A DNA stretch of 32,015 nt from Rhodospirillales bacterium (GTDB lineage Bacteria; Pseudomonadota; Alphaproteobacteria; Rhodospirillales; Casp-alpha2), in contig JABJGO010000033.1 in the NCBI GenBank assembly GCA_018662225.1, positions 1 through 32,015 on the forward strand. The letters run 5' to 3'. How positions within the stretch are numbered: position 1 is the stretch's first letter; every line of letters begins with the position of its first letter. Of this stretch, positions 1-8,095 are shown piece after piece. The notes beneath the pieces are model-generated. The model ran no database searches, had not been told where the DNA came from, and saw nothing but the letters and a program-made list of their open reading frames with translations. The translations under genes were made by a program, and so were the position numbers.

Positions 1-806
1 CCTGGCTAAACGATGAAGCCGGGGATTACCGGGTGGTTGAAATTTTGGAACCGGAACCGGAGCCGGAACCAGAACCGGAGCCGGAGATAACGCAAGCTGT
101 GCCATTACTACGTGAGGCCACCGAACAACTGGCATCGCTTCACATCAACGACGTACCATCGCCCGCCGGATATAAAAGTGTGTCTGAACGACGTGCTCAA
201 TTGGCCGCCTTAAGCGACCAGCATATAGACGATCAACTGGCACACATCCAAAAGAGCATGGCGGCATTGGGTGATGATTTTCGGGCCGATTCAGACGCCC
301 TACAGGCATGGTACGAAGACAGCCGAAAGGCCGAGGATGATGCATTGAAGGCGAGCTTTGGTCTGCTGGTCAGTGGTGCTCTTGATGAAGACTTTGCCGG
401 TATTTGGAAGGATTATTCGAAAATGCAGGGCCTCGCCAAGAACGCCATGCGTGCGGCTGGGATCATAGGTCCCGTCGGAAAACTGTCTAAAGACATTATG
501 GACCCGGACGCCAACAGAGAAGCATTGGCCGCCTATATGGGCGAGCTAACCAACCAATTGCAAAATTTTGACGAAAAACTTATGTCAAAGGCCGGTGGCA
601 ACGTCATAGGGCTGGCCAATTTTTTCATCGAATACACCTATCAGGCCGCCAAGTGGTCCGTATCACGGGATCAAATCCTGATGATCACCAACAATCTGGA
701 CAAACCCAATGGGCGACTGGATGCACAACGGGCGCTCAGCAGACTACAGGTGGACTTGTTCGAAGAACGCGCACGGCGGTTGGCTGCCAGCAATGCATCA
801 GGTTGA
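1..806 (+). CDS. Unrecognised protein, C-terminal part, with Glu-Pro repeat
   Basis: The frame is open to the left edge of the window, so the start lies upstream; about 267 residues are visible. A GTG at 33 could be an internal start, but the frame reads on before it without a stop. Just after the edge there is a run of six Glu-Pro pairs encoded by hexamer repeats at about 48-86. This usually marks an extended linker or a periplasm-spanning segment. After it comes a largely helical, charged region without cysteines, and near the end a moderately hydrophobic stretch (GNVIGLANFFIEYTYQA). I see no catalytic motif and do not recognise the family. It is convergent with xerC, with 23 bases between the stop codons. 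The reading frame is clearly coding, but the function is unknown. Confidence 0.75.
   Translation, partial: WLNDEAGDYRVVEILEPEPEPEPEPEPEITQAVPLLREATEQLASLHINDVPSPAGYKSVSERRAQLAALSDQHIDDQLAHIQKSMAALGDDFRADSDALQAWYEDSRKAEDDALKASFGLLVSGALDEDFAGIWKDYSKMQGLAKNAMRAAGIIGPVGKLSKDIMDPDANREALAAYMGELTNQLQNFDEKLMSKAGGNVIGLANFFIEYTYQAAKWSVSRDQILMITNNLDKPNGRLDAQRALSRLQVDLFEERARRLAASNASG
48..86 (+). repeat. Hexamer tandem repeat encoding (Glu-Pro)6
   Basis: Six copies of GAR-CCN in frame (GAACCG, GAGCCG and one GAACCA variant) are followed by a final GAG. Synonymous differences between units suggest the repeat is held at the protein level and is not a perfect recent slippage product. Copy number could still vary between strains. 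Confidence 0.8.
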
Positions 807-829
807 TCACTGAACAGGTGTGAAAGAAA

Positions 830-1795
830 CTACCCGGATTTCCGCGCCCGCGCCCGAGGATGGGTGTTCCTGTGCACTGATTGCAGGTGCTCCACATCCA
901 CGTCCGTATAGCGTTGGGTCGTGGACAGCGACTCGTGGCCCAGCAATTCCTGTATGGTGCGCAGATCACCACCACCCGCCAACAGGTGCGTCGCAAAGCT
1001 GTGGCGTAATGCATGGGGCGTTGCCGTTTCCGGTAAGCCCAGATACGCCCGAAGCTGTTGCATTTTGGCCTGTACCGCACGCTGACCAAGGCGCTTGCCT
1101 CGCACGCCCAAGAACACGGCATCATCGGCGCCCGCTTCAATAGGGCACGCGGCGATGTAGCTGCTGATGGTATCAGACACCACCGGCAAAACAGGCACCA
1201 AACGTTCCTTGTTACCTTTGCCCCGTACACGGATGACACCGTCGCGGGGAAGGTCAGATCGGTTAAGCCCCAGCGCTTCACTGATCCGAAGCCCGCAGCC
1301 GTATAACAGCATCAGGATTGCCTGATCCCGTTTTCCCACCCACGGATCAATCGTGAGATCCGCGACCGAACTGATGGCTTCCAGCACTTCATCAACGTCC
1401 AGCGCCTTGGGTACACTGTGCGGTAGTTTTGGGCTGCGCATGGCGGCAATGGCCGGGTTGGAGGCTAAGTCGTGACGTTCCATATAGCCGAAAAAGCTTT
1501 TCAGGGCCGAAATCGCCCGCGCCCGTGATGTGGCCGTCAGTCCCCGCTCGGTCAGCACGGCCAGGTACCGCCGGTAGTCAGTGCTCCGAAGTGTGCTTAA
1601 ATCACGAATACCCGGCTGGAATCCCAGATGGTCATCCATGAAGTCCATGAACGCGACCACATCGCGTACGTATCCGTCGATGGTGTGGGGTGACAGGCGA
1701 CGTTCGTGTGCCAGCCACGAATACCACGTGGTGGCGGCGTGGCGAACCGCAGGCTCGCCCTTTATATCGGCAATCAGGAACTGCGGGTCAGACAT
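830..1795 (-). CDS. xerC: Tyrosine recombinase XerC
   Basis: A site-specific recombinase of 321 residues that, with XerD, resolves chromosome dimers at dif sites during cell division. The N-terminal SAM-like core-binding domain covers about residues 14-110 and the catalytic domain about 125-305. All expected catalytic residues are visible: Arg170 in GCGLRISEAL, Lys193 in GKGNKERLVP, His261 and Arg264 in HALRHS, His287 in LGHES and the nucleophile Tyr296 in TTQRYTDVD. Length and sequence fit XerC rather than a phage integrase, and no att-like repeats flank it. It starts at the ATG at 1793-1795 and overlaps the end of the upstream DUF484 gene by 22 bases. This pairing is common in proteobacteria and supports XerC over XerD. 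Translational coupling is likely. Confidence 0.93.
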   Translation of the reverse strand: MSDPQFLIADIKGEPAVRHAATTWYSWLAHERRLSPHTIDGYVRDVVAFMDFMDDHLGFQPGIRDLSTLRSTDYRRYLAVLTERGLTATSRARAISALKSFFGYMERHDLASNPAIAAMRSPKLPHSVPKALDVDEVLEAISSVADLTIDPWVGKRDQAILMLLYGCGLRISEALGLNRSDLPRDGVIRVRGKGNKERLVPVLPVVSDTISSYIAACPIEAGADDAVFLGVRGKRLGQRAVQAKMQQLRAYLGLPETATPHALRHSFATHLLAGGGDLRTIQELLGHESLSTTQRYTDVDVEHLQSVHRNTHPRARARKSG

Positions 1796-2496
1796 CGTCG
1801 TACAGTGGAGGCCAGAACGTCTGACAGGAAGGCAAGCAACTCGGTACCCTGTCCCGGCAGGAACGTTTCTTCGCGGGCACCCAGTGACAACAATCCGGGT
1901 GGTAACTCGAAACCAGCCTCAACCCGGGCCAGTGCCGCAGAATGCGCAATGCCGGCGGCTTCGCCGAATAACGTGCCATCATCGACCATGGAATCGAACA
2001 GCCGCACATTCAGATCAGGGCCCAGCATATGTCGGATGGTGCCTAATGGTAACTGGCGAATATTGGGATTAGCCAACGCCGGGAATGGCGCGCGGGTGAA
2101 CTCAAAACCCAACGTTGCCACGTCCACATCCAGAAGGTGCGGCCAGTCTTCCGCGACCACGCGAACCACCTCTTCCAGCGTATCCACATCCAGCACAGCC
2201 GTTACCGCCGCATGGGTACGGGTCTGGATCGACATGTTGGACCGGCTGGTGGCGATGACGCTTTGCGTGGCTGAGCGCAGATCATCAATGGCTTCTTGCG
2301 AGCGGTCCATCATCACGGTTTGCAAATCCACCACGCTATCGCCGGACCATTCTTCACGAGGCGCAATGCGGCGCAAAACTTCGATGTGATCGACCAGAAA
2401 CTCCGGATGGGTGAGCAGATAGTGAACCACATCGGTTTCGCTGAGACCCGATTCGTCTTCGGTTTCTGCTTCAGCTTCTGAATTTTTTACAGTCAT
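1774..2496 (-). CDS. DUF484 family protein
   Basis: A protein of 240 residues with a typical DUF484 architecture: an acidic, disordered N-terminus (about residues 6-20), a helical segment starting SETDVVHYLLTHPEFL, and a GAF-like alpha/beta domain in the second half. DUF484 proteins are regularly found directly upstream of xerC, as here. Their biochemical role is not established. The ATG at 2494-2496 has only a weak ribosome-binding site. The start faces priA across an 80-90 base intergenic gap, so the two units are probably transcribed divergently from it. Confidence 0.85.
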   Translation of the reverse strand: MTVKNSEAEAETEDESGLSETDVVHYLLTHPEFLVDHIEVLRRIAPREEWSGDSVVDLQTVMMDRSQEAIDDLRSATQSVIATSRSNMSIQTRTHAAVTAVLDVDTLEEVVRVVAEDWPHLLDVDVATLGFEFTRAPFPALANPNIRQLPLGTIRHMLGPDLNVRLFDSMVDDGTLFGEAAGIAHSAALARVEAGFELPPGLLSLGAREETFLPGQGTELLAFLSDVLASTVRRCLTRSS

Positions 2497-2586
2497 AAGT
2501 GGCTAATTCCCGGCTCTTACGGCGATTTCGCGTATTTTTCAATTGTCCCGCTGGCGTGTGCTGACCGAACCTTTAAAGTGTATCCC

Positions 2587-4812
2587 ATGAGCGAAGACGT
2601 TACCAGTTCAAGCGATGAAAAAACGCAATATATTGGGGGTGAGCAGGTTGCTGTCCTACTACCCCTGCCGTTAGGCGCGGCCTATGACTATCTGGTACCG
2701 GATGGTATGACGGTGGGAATCGGTGACTTCGTGGACGTGCCGCTGGGCCATTCAGGGTCTCGTGGCGTGGTCTGGGGGCCGGGCGCAGGCGATGTGGACG
2801 TGGCAAAGTTGAAAAATATCAAGGCGCGCTGTGTTGCTGCCCCCCTGCCGCCAGCATCCGCCGCCTTCGTTGACTGGGTTTCCAAGTACACGCTCGCCAT
2901 GCCGGGGGCTGTCCTGCGTATGTGTATGAGCGTGCCGGAAGCCCTCGACCCGCCCAAGCTGATCACCGCCTATGTGGCCAGTGCCACACCAAAGGAGTTC
3001 AAATCCACCGCCGCACGTGAACGGGTGCTGGCTGTTTTGAAAGATGGCCCACCCCGAATTCTGAGCGAATTAGCCATGGAAGCCGGCACCGGTACCGGCG
3101 TGGTCAAGGGCTTGCTGGCCGCTGGGGTGATCGAAACCGTCAGCCAAGCGCCACCGCCACCACCGGAACCTGATTTTGCTCAGGCCGGTCATCCTCTATC
3201 AGAAGCGCAAGCCACAGCCGCCGATCAGATGTGTGCGGCCGTGGGTGATGGTTTTTCCGTACATGTGCTGGACGGCGTGCCGGGGTCGGGTAAGACCGAG
3301 GTTTATTTCGAAGCCGTGGCCCGTGCATTGTCCATGGGCAAACAGGCTTTGGTCATGCTGCCTGAAATCGCGCTGGGTGCCCAGTGGCGCAAACGGTTCA
3401 ATGACCGGTTTGGCTGTGCGCCCATGGAATGGCATTCCGACCTGACCCGCACCCAGAAGCGGGAGATATGGCGCACCATATCGAAGGGCGGCGCGCGAGT
3501 TGTTGTGGGGGCGCGGTCCAGCCTGTTTCTGCCCTACCCTGATCTGGGCCTGATCGTGGCCGACGAAGAACACGACGCCGCCTATAAACAGGAAGACGGG
3601 GTTATCTATAACGCCCGCGATATGGCCGTCGTTCGCGCCAACATTGGCAAAATCCCCATCGTGCTGGCATCTGCCACACCGTCGCTGGAAACCGCCGTGA
3701 ATGCCGCATCAGGCCGGTACGTTACCCAGCACCTGCCCGAGCGGCACGCCGGTGCGGCTTTACCCGACATCAGCCTGATCGACATGCGAGCCGAAAACCT
3801 GCCCGCCACGCGCTGGATTTCAGACACCCTGCGCGGGGCTCTGACCGATGTGATAGATCAGGGCGAACAGGCCATGTTGTTTCTGAACCGCCGGGGCTAT
3901 GCGCCCCTGACCCTGTGCCGGGCCTGCGGACACCGTCTGCAATGTCCGCAGTGCAGCGCGTGGCTGGTGGAGCACCGGTCGTTGGCCCGGTTGCAATGCC
4001 ACCATTGCGGCCACAACATCCCGCTACCCGAAATCTGCCCCAACGAGGAATGCGGTGTCGAAGGCAAGTTGGCCGCTTGCGGACCGGGGGTTGAGCGATT
4101 AGCCGAGGAACTGGAAGGCCTGTTCCCGGGTATTCGCTATACGCTGGCCGCCAGCGACACTATTCAAAGTCCTCGTGCCGCCGAAGAACTGGTGAAAACG
4201 ATTGAAGACCACGACGTGGATGTGATCATCGGCACCCAGATTGTGGCCAAGGGCTATCATTTTCCCATGCTCACGCTGGTGGGTGTGGTTGATGCCGATT
4301 TGGGTCTGGCCGGTGGTGACCTGCGCGCCGCCGAGCGCACCTTTCAATTGCTCTACCAGGTCGCCGGGCGGGCGGGCCGTGACCAGCGCCAGGACCAGAA
4401 ACCCGGACGGGTCATGATGCAAACCTACTTGCCCGATCATCCGGTCATGAAAGCGCTGGCATCGGGCAACCGCGAAGACTTCATCGCGACCGAAACCCAC
4501 GCCCGCGAAACCATGCATATGCCGCCCTTTGGACGCTTGGCCGCCCTGATCGTATCGGGTAAGGACGAGAACAGCGTAGAACGTGCCGCCACAGCACTGG
4601 GCCGCGCGGCACCCCACGGCGACGGCATTCAGGTCTTCGGGCCTGCCCCCGCCCCGATCTCCATGCTACGCGGCAAACACCGCCGCCGGTTATTGCTAAA
4701 AACCCGCAAGGACATCGCGGTTCAGCCTTTGCTGAAACGCTGGATCAAGTTCGCTAACGTCCCCCGCAAGGTCCGCGTCCAGATCGATATCGATCCTTAT
4801 AGTTTTATGTAA
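2587..4812 (+). CDS. priA: Primosomal protein N' (replication restart helicase PriA)
   Basis: A superfamily 2 DNA helicase that recognises stalled replication forks and reloads the replisome. Residue numbers count from a GTG at 2578. The N-terminal DNA-binding domain covers about 20-115. Walker A is GVPGSGKTEV with Lys239, and the DEEH box is at 329-332. Eight zinc-binding cysteines sit between helicase motifs at 447, 450, 456, 459, 474, 477, 487 and 492. The C-terminal helicase motifs include GTQIVAKGYHFP and QVAGRAGR. At about 740 residues it has the family's usual length and looks intact. The ATG at 2587 is preferred over the in-frame GTG at 2578; neither has a strong ribosome-binding site. 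The gene is divergent from DUF484-xerC. Confidence 0.95.
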   Translation: MSEDVTSSSDEKTQYIGGEQVAVLLPLPLGAAYDYLVPDGMTVGIGDFVDVPLGHSGSRGVVWGPGAGDVDVAKLKNIKARCVAAPLPPASAAFVDWVSKYTLAMPGAVLRMCMSVPEALDPPKLITAYVASATPKEFKSTAARERVLAVLKDGPPRILSELAMEAGTGTGVVKGLLAAGVIETVSQAPPPPPEPDFAQAGHPLSEAQATAADQMCAAVGDGFSVHVLDGVPGSGKTEVYFEAVARALSMGKQALVMLPEIALGAQWRKRFNDRFGCAPMEWHSDLTRTQKREIWRTISKGGARVVVGARSSLFLPYPDLGLIVADEEHDAAYKQEDGVIYNARDMAVVRANIGKIPIVLASATPSLETAVNAASGRYVTQHLPERHAGAALPDISLIDMRAENLPATRWISDTLRGALTDVIDQGEQAMLFLNRRGYAPLTLCRACGHRLQCPQCSAWLVEHRSLARLQCHHCGHNIPLPEICPNEECGVEGKLAACGPGVERLAEELEGLFPGIRYTLAASDTIQSPRAAEELVKTIEDHDVDVIIGTQIVAKGYHFPMLTLVGVVDADLGLAGGDLRAAERTFQLLYQVAGRAGRDQRQDQKPGRVMMQTYLPDHPVMKALASGNREDFIATETHARETMHMPPFGRLAALIVSGKDENSVERAATALGRAAPHGDGIQVFGPAPAPISMLRGKHRRRLLLKTRKDIAVQPLLKRWIKFANVPRKVRVQIDIDPYSFM

Positions 4813-4869
4813 AATACTGTTTGTTGGATGCGAGAACTTTTCTTGCTTGCACGCCGGGTGGAATGATCG

Positions 4870-4884
4870 TCACAGTTATTGTGA
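4870..4884. promoter_or_regulatory. Perfect inverted repeat upstream of the dehydrogenase gene
   Basis: TCACA and TGTGA flank a 5-base centre, 30 bases before the ATG at 4915. The size and position fit a dimeric repressor or activator site. The arms are short, so chance is possible. No regulator gene is adjacent. Confidence 0.3.
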
Positions 4885-4914
4885 GGACTTCTTCTACTGA
4901 CAGGAAACAGCTCT

Positions 4915-5877
4915 ATGAAAATTGGCTTTATTGGTCTGGGTAATGTGGGTGCCAAGTTGGCGGGTAGCTTGCTGCGGCATAAGTTCGATACCATGGTGCG
5001 GGACGTAGACCGTGGTGCGGCTGAACCCTTGTTGGCGCAAGGAGCCGCGTGGGCCAATACGGCCAGGGAAATGGCCGAAGCCTGTGACATCATTATTACA
5101 TGCCTGCCATCCCCCGCTGTTTCAGCCGAAGTTATGGAAGCCGAGGGCGGTGTGATTGCCGGATTGTCCGAGGGTAAAATCTGGCTGGAGATGAGCACCA
5201 CGGACGAGACCGAGGTCAAGAGATTGGGCGAACTGGTCATGGCCAAGGGTGCCATTCCCATGGACAGCCCGGTATCCGGTGGCTGTCACCGCGCCACCAC
5301 CGGCAACATCGCCATCTTTACCGGTGGCGACCGGGCAGCGTTTGAGAAGGTTCTGCCGGTGCTCACCACGCTGGGCCGTCAGGTACTTCATACCGGCGAC
5401 CTTGGCACCGCATCTGTCATGAAGGTTGTGACCAATTATCTGGCGGGCGTGCAGCTTGTGTCCACCGGCGAAGCCTTCATGGTCTCAAAAAAAGCCGGAG
5501 TGGATTTGGGCGTGGCCTATGAAGCCATCCGTATTTCATCGGGCAATTCTTTCGTTCACGAGACCGAAGGCCAGTTGATTTTGAACGGCAGCTACAACAT
5601 CAACTTCACCATGGACCACGAAGTCAAAGACGTATCCCTTTTTGATCAATTGGGTCAGGATCTGGACGTGCCATTGGAAATGTCGCCACTGGTGGTCAAG
5701 GTCATGAAAGACGGCCTGAAACGGTACGGCCCGCGCGTGTGGTCATCCATGGTTGTTAAACGGCTGGAAGATGATTGCGGGATTGATTTGCGAGCACCGG
5801 GATTCCCGGATGAGCTGACGGATCAGGAACCCGAAGAACAGGGTGCCGAAGTTATGGTCAAAGGCCGCACGGCATAA
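4915..5877 (+). CDS. NAD(P)-dependent beta-hydroxyacid dehydrogenase (3-hydroxyisobutyrate dehydrogenase family)
   Basis: A 320-residue member of the 3-hydroxyisobutyrate / tartronate-semialdehyde reductase family, which interconverts beta-hydroxyacids and semialdehydes. The N-terminal Rossmann motif GLGNVG is at residues 7-12. The substrate-binding signature DSPVSGG is at 117-123. Catalytic Lys170 is followed by Asn174 in the KVVTNYLAG segment. The all-helical C-terminal domain is present. The start is well supported by AGGAAACAG ahead of the ATG. The C-terminus ends in a roughly 30-residue acidic tail that is longer than usual. The next gene begins 15 bases downstream, so the two probably form one transcript. 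The exact substrate cannot be read from sequence; mmsB-type 3-hydroxyisobutyrate is only one option. Confidence 0.85.
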   Translation: MKIGFIGLGNVGAKLAGSLLRHKFDTMVRDVDRGAAEPLLAQGAAWANTAREMAEACDIIITCLPSPAVSAEVMEAEGGVIAGLSEGKIWLEMSTTDETEVKRLGELVMAKGAIPMDSPVSGGCHRATTGNIAIFTGGDRAAFEKVLPVLTTLGRQVLHTGDLGTASVMKVVTNYLAGVQLVSTGEAFMVSKKAGVDLGVAYEAIRISSGNSFVHETEGQLILNGSYNINFTMDHEVKDVSLFDQLGQDLDVPLEMSPLVVKVMKDGLKRYGPRVWSSMVVKRLEDDCGIDLRAPGFPDELTDQEPEEQGAEVMVKGRTA

Positions 5878-5892
5878 ACGGGAGTTTTCGTC

Positions 5893-6894
5893 ATGGCGCA
5901 TCACTTAACGGCTGAGCAGATTGAGCAATTTAATGAAGATGGTTTTCTGGCCGTCCCGAGCCTGCTTGATGAAACCGATCTGATACCGTTGGACGAGGAA
6001 TACGCTGCGGTCATGGATGATGTGGCCGCGCGATTGTTTTCGGAAGGCCTGATATCTGATCCGCGCAGAGAACTGTCTTTTGGTGAGCGGTATTCCCGGC
6101 TGATCGTGGAATACCCGGAACTGCACCGATTCTTTAATGTGTCCCTGCCCCTGATCAATACACCGGACAAGCCCAGGGATTTCTGCATGCATACCGGGCC
6201 TGCCGCCTTTTCGTTGCTGCGGAATGAGAAAATTCTGGATGTGGTGGAGAGTATTCTGGGGCCGGAAATTTCATCCAACCCGGTTCAGCAGGTCCGCCTG
6301 AAGCCACCCATACAGATGCTGTCACCGGAAAATGTAGAGCAATCCAATGTGGGTATCACCACGTGGCATCAGGACACCGTCGCCCTGTTGCCCGAAGCAG
6401 ACGACACCAGTCTGTTGACCGTATGGGTTGCCCTGACCGAAGCCACAGTGGAAAACGGCTGCCTCAACTCTATTAAAGGCAGTCACAAGCTGGGCCAAGT
6501 CATCCATTGCCCCGGTGTTCAGGTAGCATCCGAAATGTTTGTGCCGGATTCCATTATCGGCGATCAGACCGAGGTGGCCTTACCCGTGAAACGCGGCGGT
6601 ATTGTTCTGTTTAACAAGCACAATATCCATTGCGCCCGCAGCAACCATTCAACTGATTTACGGTGGAGCTTTGATCTGCGGTACAACTGCACGGGCCAAC
6701 CAACAGGTCGCCCGGCGTTCCCCGGTTTCATCGCCAGAAGCCGTGCCAACCCGGATAGCGAACTGCATGACCCGGTTCAGTGGAAACGCCAATGGGATGA
6801 GGCCCGTGACAATATTCTGAACGGCCGATACACCGGGCCAATTTTTGATCAGGCACGTTGGGACGAATATAATGATGCACCAATTTGCGCGTAA
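5893..6894 (+). CDS. Phytanoyl-CoA dioxygenase (PhyH) family protein
   Basis: A 333-residue Fe(II)/2-oxoglutarate-dependent oxygenase of the PhyH family, which hydroxylates small molecules or acyl chains. The N-terminus LTAEQIEQFNEDGFLAVPSL is characteristic of the family. The iron facial triad can be read as His159 and Asp161 (WHQDT) plus distal His246 (HNIHCARSN). Arg257 is placed to bind 2-oxoglutarate. A strong ribosome-binding site (GGGAG) precedes the ATG at 5893. It follows the dehydrogenase gene by 15 bases, so a hydroxylation step coupled to oxidation of the new hydroxyl is plausible, though this is inference. It is convergent with the ureohydrolase gene. Substrate unknown. Confidence 0.85.
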   Translation: MAHHLTAEQIEQFNEDGFLAVPSLLDETDLIPLDEEYAAVMDDVAARLFSEGLISDPRRELSFGERYSRLIVEYPELHRFFNVSLPLINTPDKPRDFCMHTGPAAFSLLRNEKILDVVESILGPEISSNPVQQVRLKPPIQMLSPENVEQSNVGITTWHQDTVALLPEADDTSLLTVWVALTEATVENGCLNSIKGSHKLGQVIHCPGVQVASEMFVPDSIIGDQTEVALPVKRGGIVLFNKHNIHCARSNHSTDLRWSFDLRYNCTGQPTGRPAFPGFIARSRANPDSELHDPVQWKRQWDEARDNILNGRYTGPIFDQARWDEYNDAPICA

Positions 6895-6895
6895 A

Positions 6896-6912
6896 CCCGG
6901 TTGATCGCCGGG
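6896..6912. other. Small hairpin between convergent genes
   Basis: CCCGG and CCGGG are separated by seven bases in the 27-base gap between the PhyH and ureohydrolase stop codons. It could help end transcripts from either side. There is no T tract, so it is not a classic intrinsic terminator. Confidence 0.25.
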
Positions 6913-6921
6913 ATAGCCACG

Positions 6922-8001
6922 TCATGGTGTAAGATTCTCTGCATTTCTACTTTCGACCATGCCTGCCATCAAATACATGATGATGTAGACGATGACCCGG
7001 TAAACGATCTTCGATCCGGGTGGGATACAAATAAACGACATGCCGGTCAGGCCGCGCCTGCCAATCTCGTTGGCGATGCGAATGGCTTCGTAATCGGTCA
7101 TCCCGATTGGTTCAGCCAGTTCGCCTAGAATGTCACCATTTACAGGCCCAGCACCACCCAGAACGTCCATGTCAAAATGGACGTAGACTCCATCTGTGCC
7201 TTCATAGGCATGATACAGTTCTTCACACACGCCTTCGACCCCGAGGCCGCGCCGTATCTTCCACATGGGGTAGAAGTGAGCGCCATCGGCCAGGATTCGG
7301 CGGATGTTGTCCTTGTATTCCAGCATCCCGCGCTCACCAATTTCCACAAGGTTCCTATAATGGAAATTTTCCAAAAACTCATAGGCCTTGTATTTCCAAG
7401 AGCCACTGCCAGCAATTCGCGGATCTTCTGTTAGGGCATCAAGGTGGCCTGAGTCCCAATGCGTATCAAGGCTGATCTGGCCAACATTGCCATCGGTTGC
7501 TTCGGAGATGGATTTGGCGATCGCGAACGAGGAACATGGCGAATTCTGTCCGATAACAATGGGAATAGCACCGACGGACAGCGCATCATTGACCATGGCC
7601 TCCACGTTTGCCTGTGCTTCCAGGATGCTTTCTGCGGTTTGTTCGTGCTGACAACTTTCGGGAACCGGTGCGTCGCCGTAATCAACGACGTTCAGGTGTT
7701 CGAACACATCGATATCAAAGTCCTGAATATAACCGGATCGGTAGCGGCAGGATTGCTGGCGCACACGCTTGGCGGCGGCGGCCCAATCAGCCACGGGAAC
7801 ACCCGCATATTCTTCCGTAGCGGCTACATAGGCTGAGCCAATAATGACAATGTCCGCACCTTCCAGGTCCTTTACAGATTTTGCCAATGGCCGGCCCAGA
7901 AAGGTCGGAGTCTCGTCATCAATCATGGGCAGATCTGGATCACGCATAATGGCACCACCAAATGAGTCTTTTTTAACCTGATCCCAGTTCGGATAGCTCA
8001 T
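6922..8001 (-). CDS. Divergent ureohydrolase (arginase/agmatinase fold)
   Basis: A 359-residue protein that follows the ureohydrolase pattern but departs from it at key places. The second metal motif, normally DAHxD, is DTHWD (Asp179, His181, Asp183). The third, normally SxDxDxxDP, is HFDMDVL with Asp277 and Asp279 but without the DP. The first motif, normally GGDHS, is GQNSPCS at 151-157, so the metal-A histidine becomes Ser154. The C-terminal catalytic Glu of the E-V-N/S-P motif is Cys325 in SFICIPP. It may therefore bind one metal, act on an unusual substrate, or have lost hydrolase activity. The start at 8001 has a good ribosome-binding site (AGGGAG). It is last in a minus-strand series with the kinase, CmcJ-like and FrhB-like genes. 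Confidence 0.75.
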   Translation of the reverse strand: MSYPNWDQVKKDSFGGAIMRDPDLPMIDDETPTFLGRPLAKSVKDLEGADIVIIGSAYVAATEEYAGVPVADWAAAAKRVRQQSCRYRSGYIQDFDIDVFEHLNVVDYGDAPVPESCQHEQTAESILEAQANVEAMVNDALSVGAIPIVIGQNSPCSSFAIAKSISEATDGNVGQISLDTHWDSGHLDALTEDPRIAGSGSWKYKAYEFLENFHYRNLVEIGERGMLEYKDNIRRILADGAHFYPMWKIRRGLGVEGVCEELYHAYEGTDGVYVHFDMDVLGGAGPVNGDILGELAEPIGMTDYEAIRIANEIGRRGLTGMSFICIPPGSKIVYRVIVYIIMYLMAGMVESRNAENLTP

Positions 8002-8048
8002 CGCCGTCTCCCTAAAAAGTTAGATGGTTTGCAATTTTATTAAATGAA

Positions 8049-8074
8049 ATTCCTGTGGCTCGAACAACAGGAAT
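8049..8074 (-). terminator. Inverted repeat after the sensor kinase gene
   Basis: An 8-base perfect stem (ATTCCTGT / ACAGGAAT) with a 10-base loop lies 22 bases past the kinase stop codon and about 50 bases before the ureohydrolase start. On the minus strand it is followed by a T-rich but interrupted stretch, so it may be a weak terminator. It could also be an operator for the ureohydrolase gene. Confidence 0.4.
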
Positions 8075-8095
8075 GTTGGATATGGCAGGTTACGT

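Noticed and set aside
736-1281. Second-frame minus-strand ORF within xerC
   Set aside because: It overlaps the catalytic domain of xerC in another frame and has an amino-acid composition typical of a shadow frame.
830-1795. XerC-like recombinase as sign of an integrated element
   Set aside because: The DUF484 partner and priA neighbours are housekeeping, catalytic residues fit XerC, and no att repeats or phage genes flank it.
4099-4617. Antisense ORF of 172 codons inside priA
   Set aside because: It is a shadow of the high-GC coding frame of priA, with no start signal or recognisable domain.
4865-4917. Resemblance to the lac operator / lacZ start (TTGTGAG near AGGAAACAGCT-ATG)
   Set aside because: Only short pieces match, in the wrong spacing, and the downstream gene is a native dehydrogenase. 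No vector or lac sequence is present.
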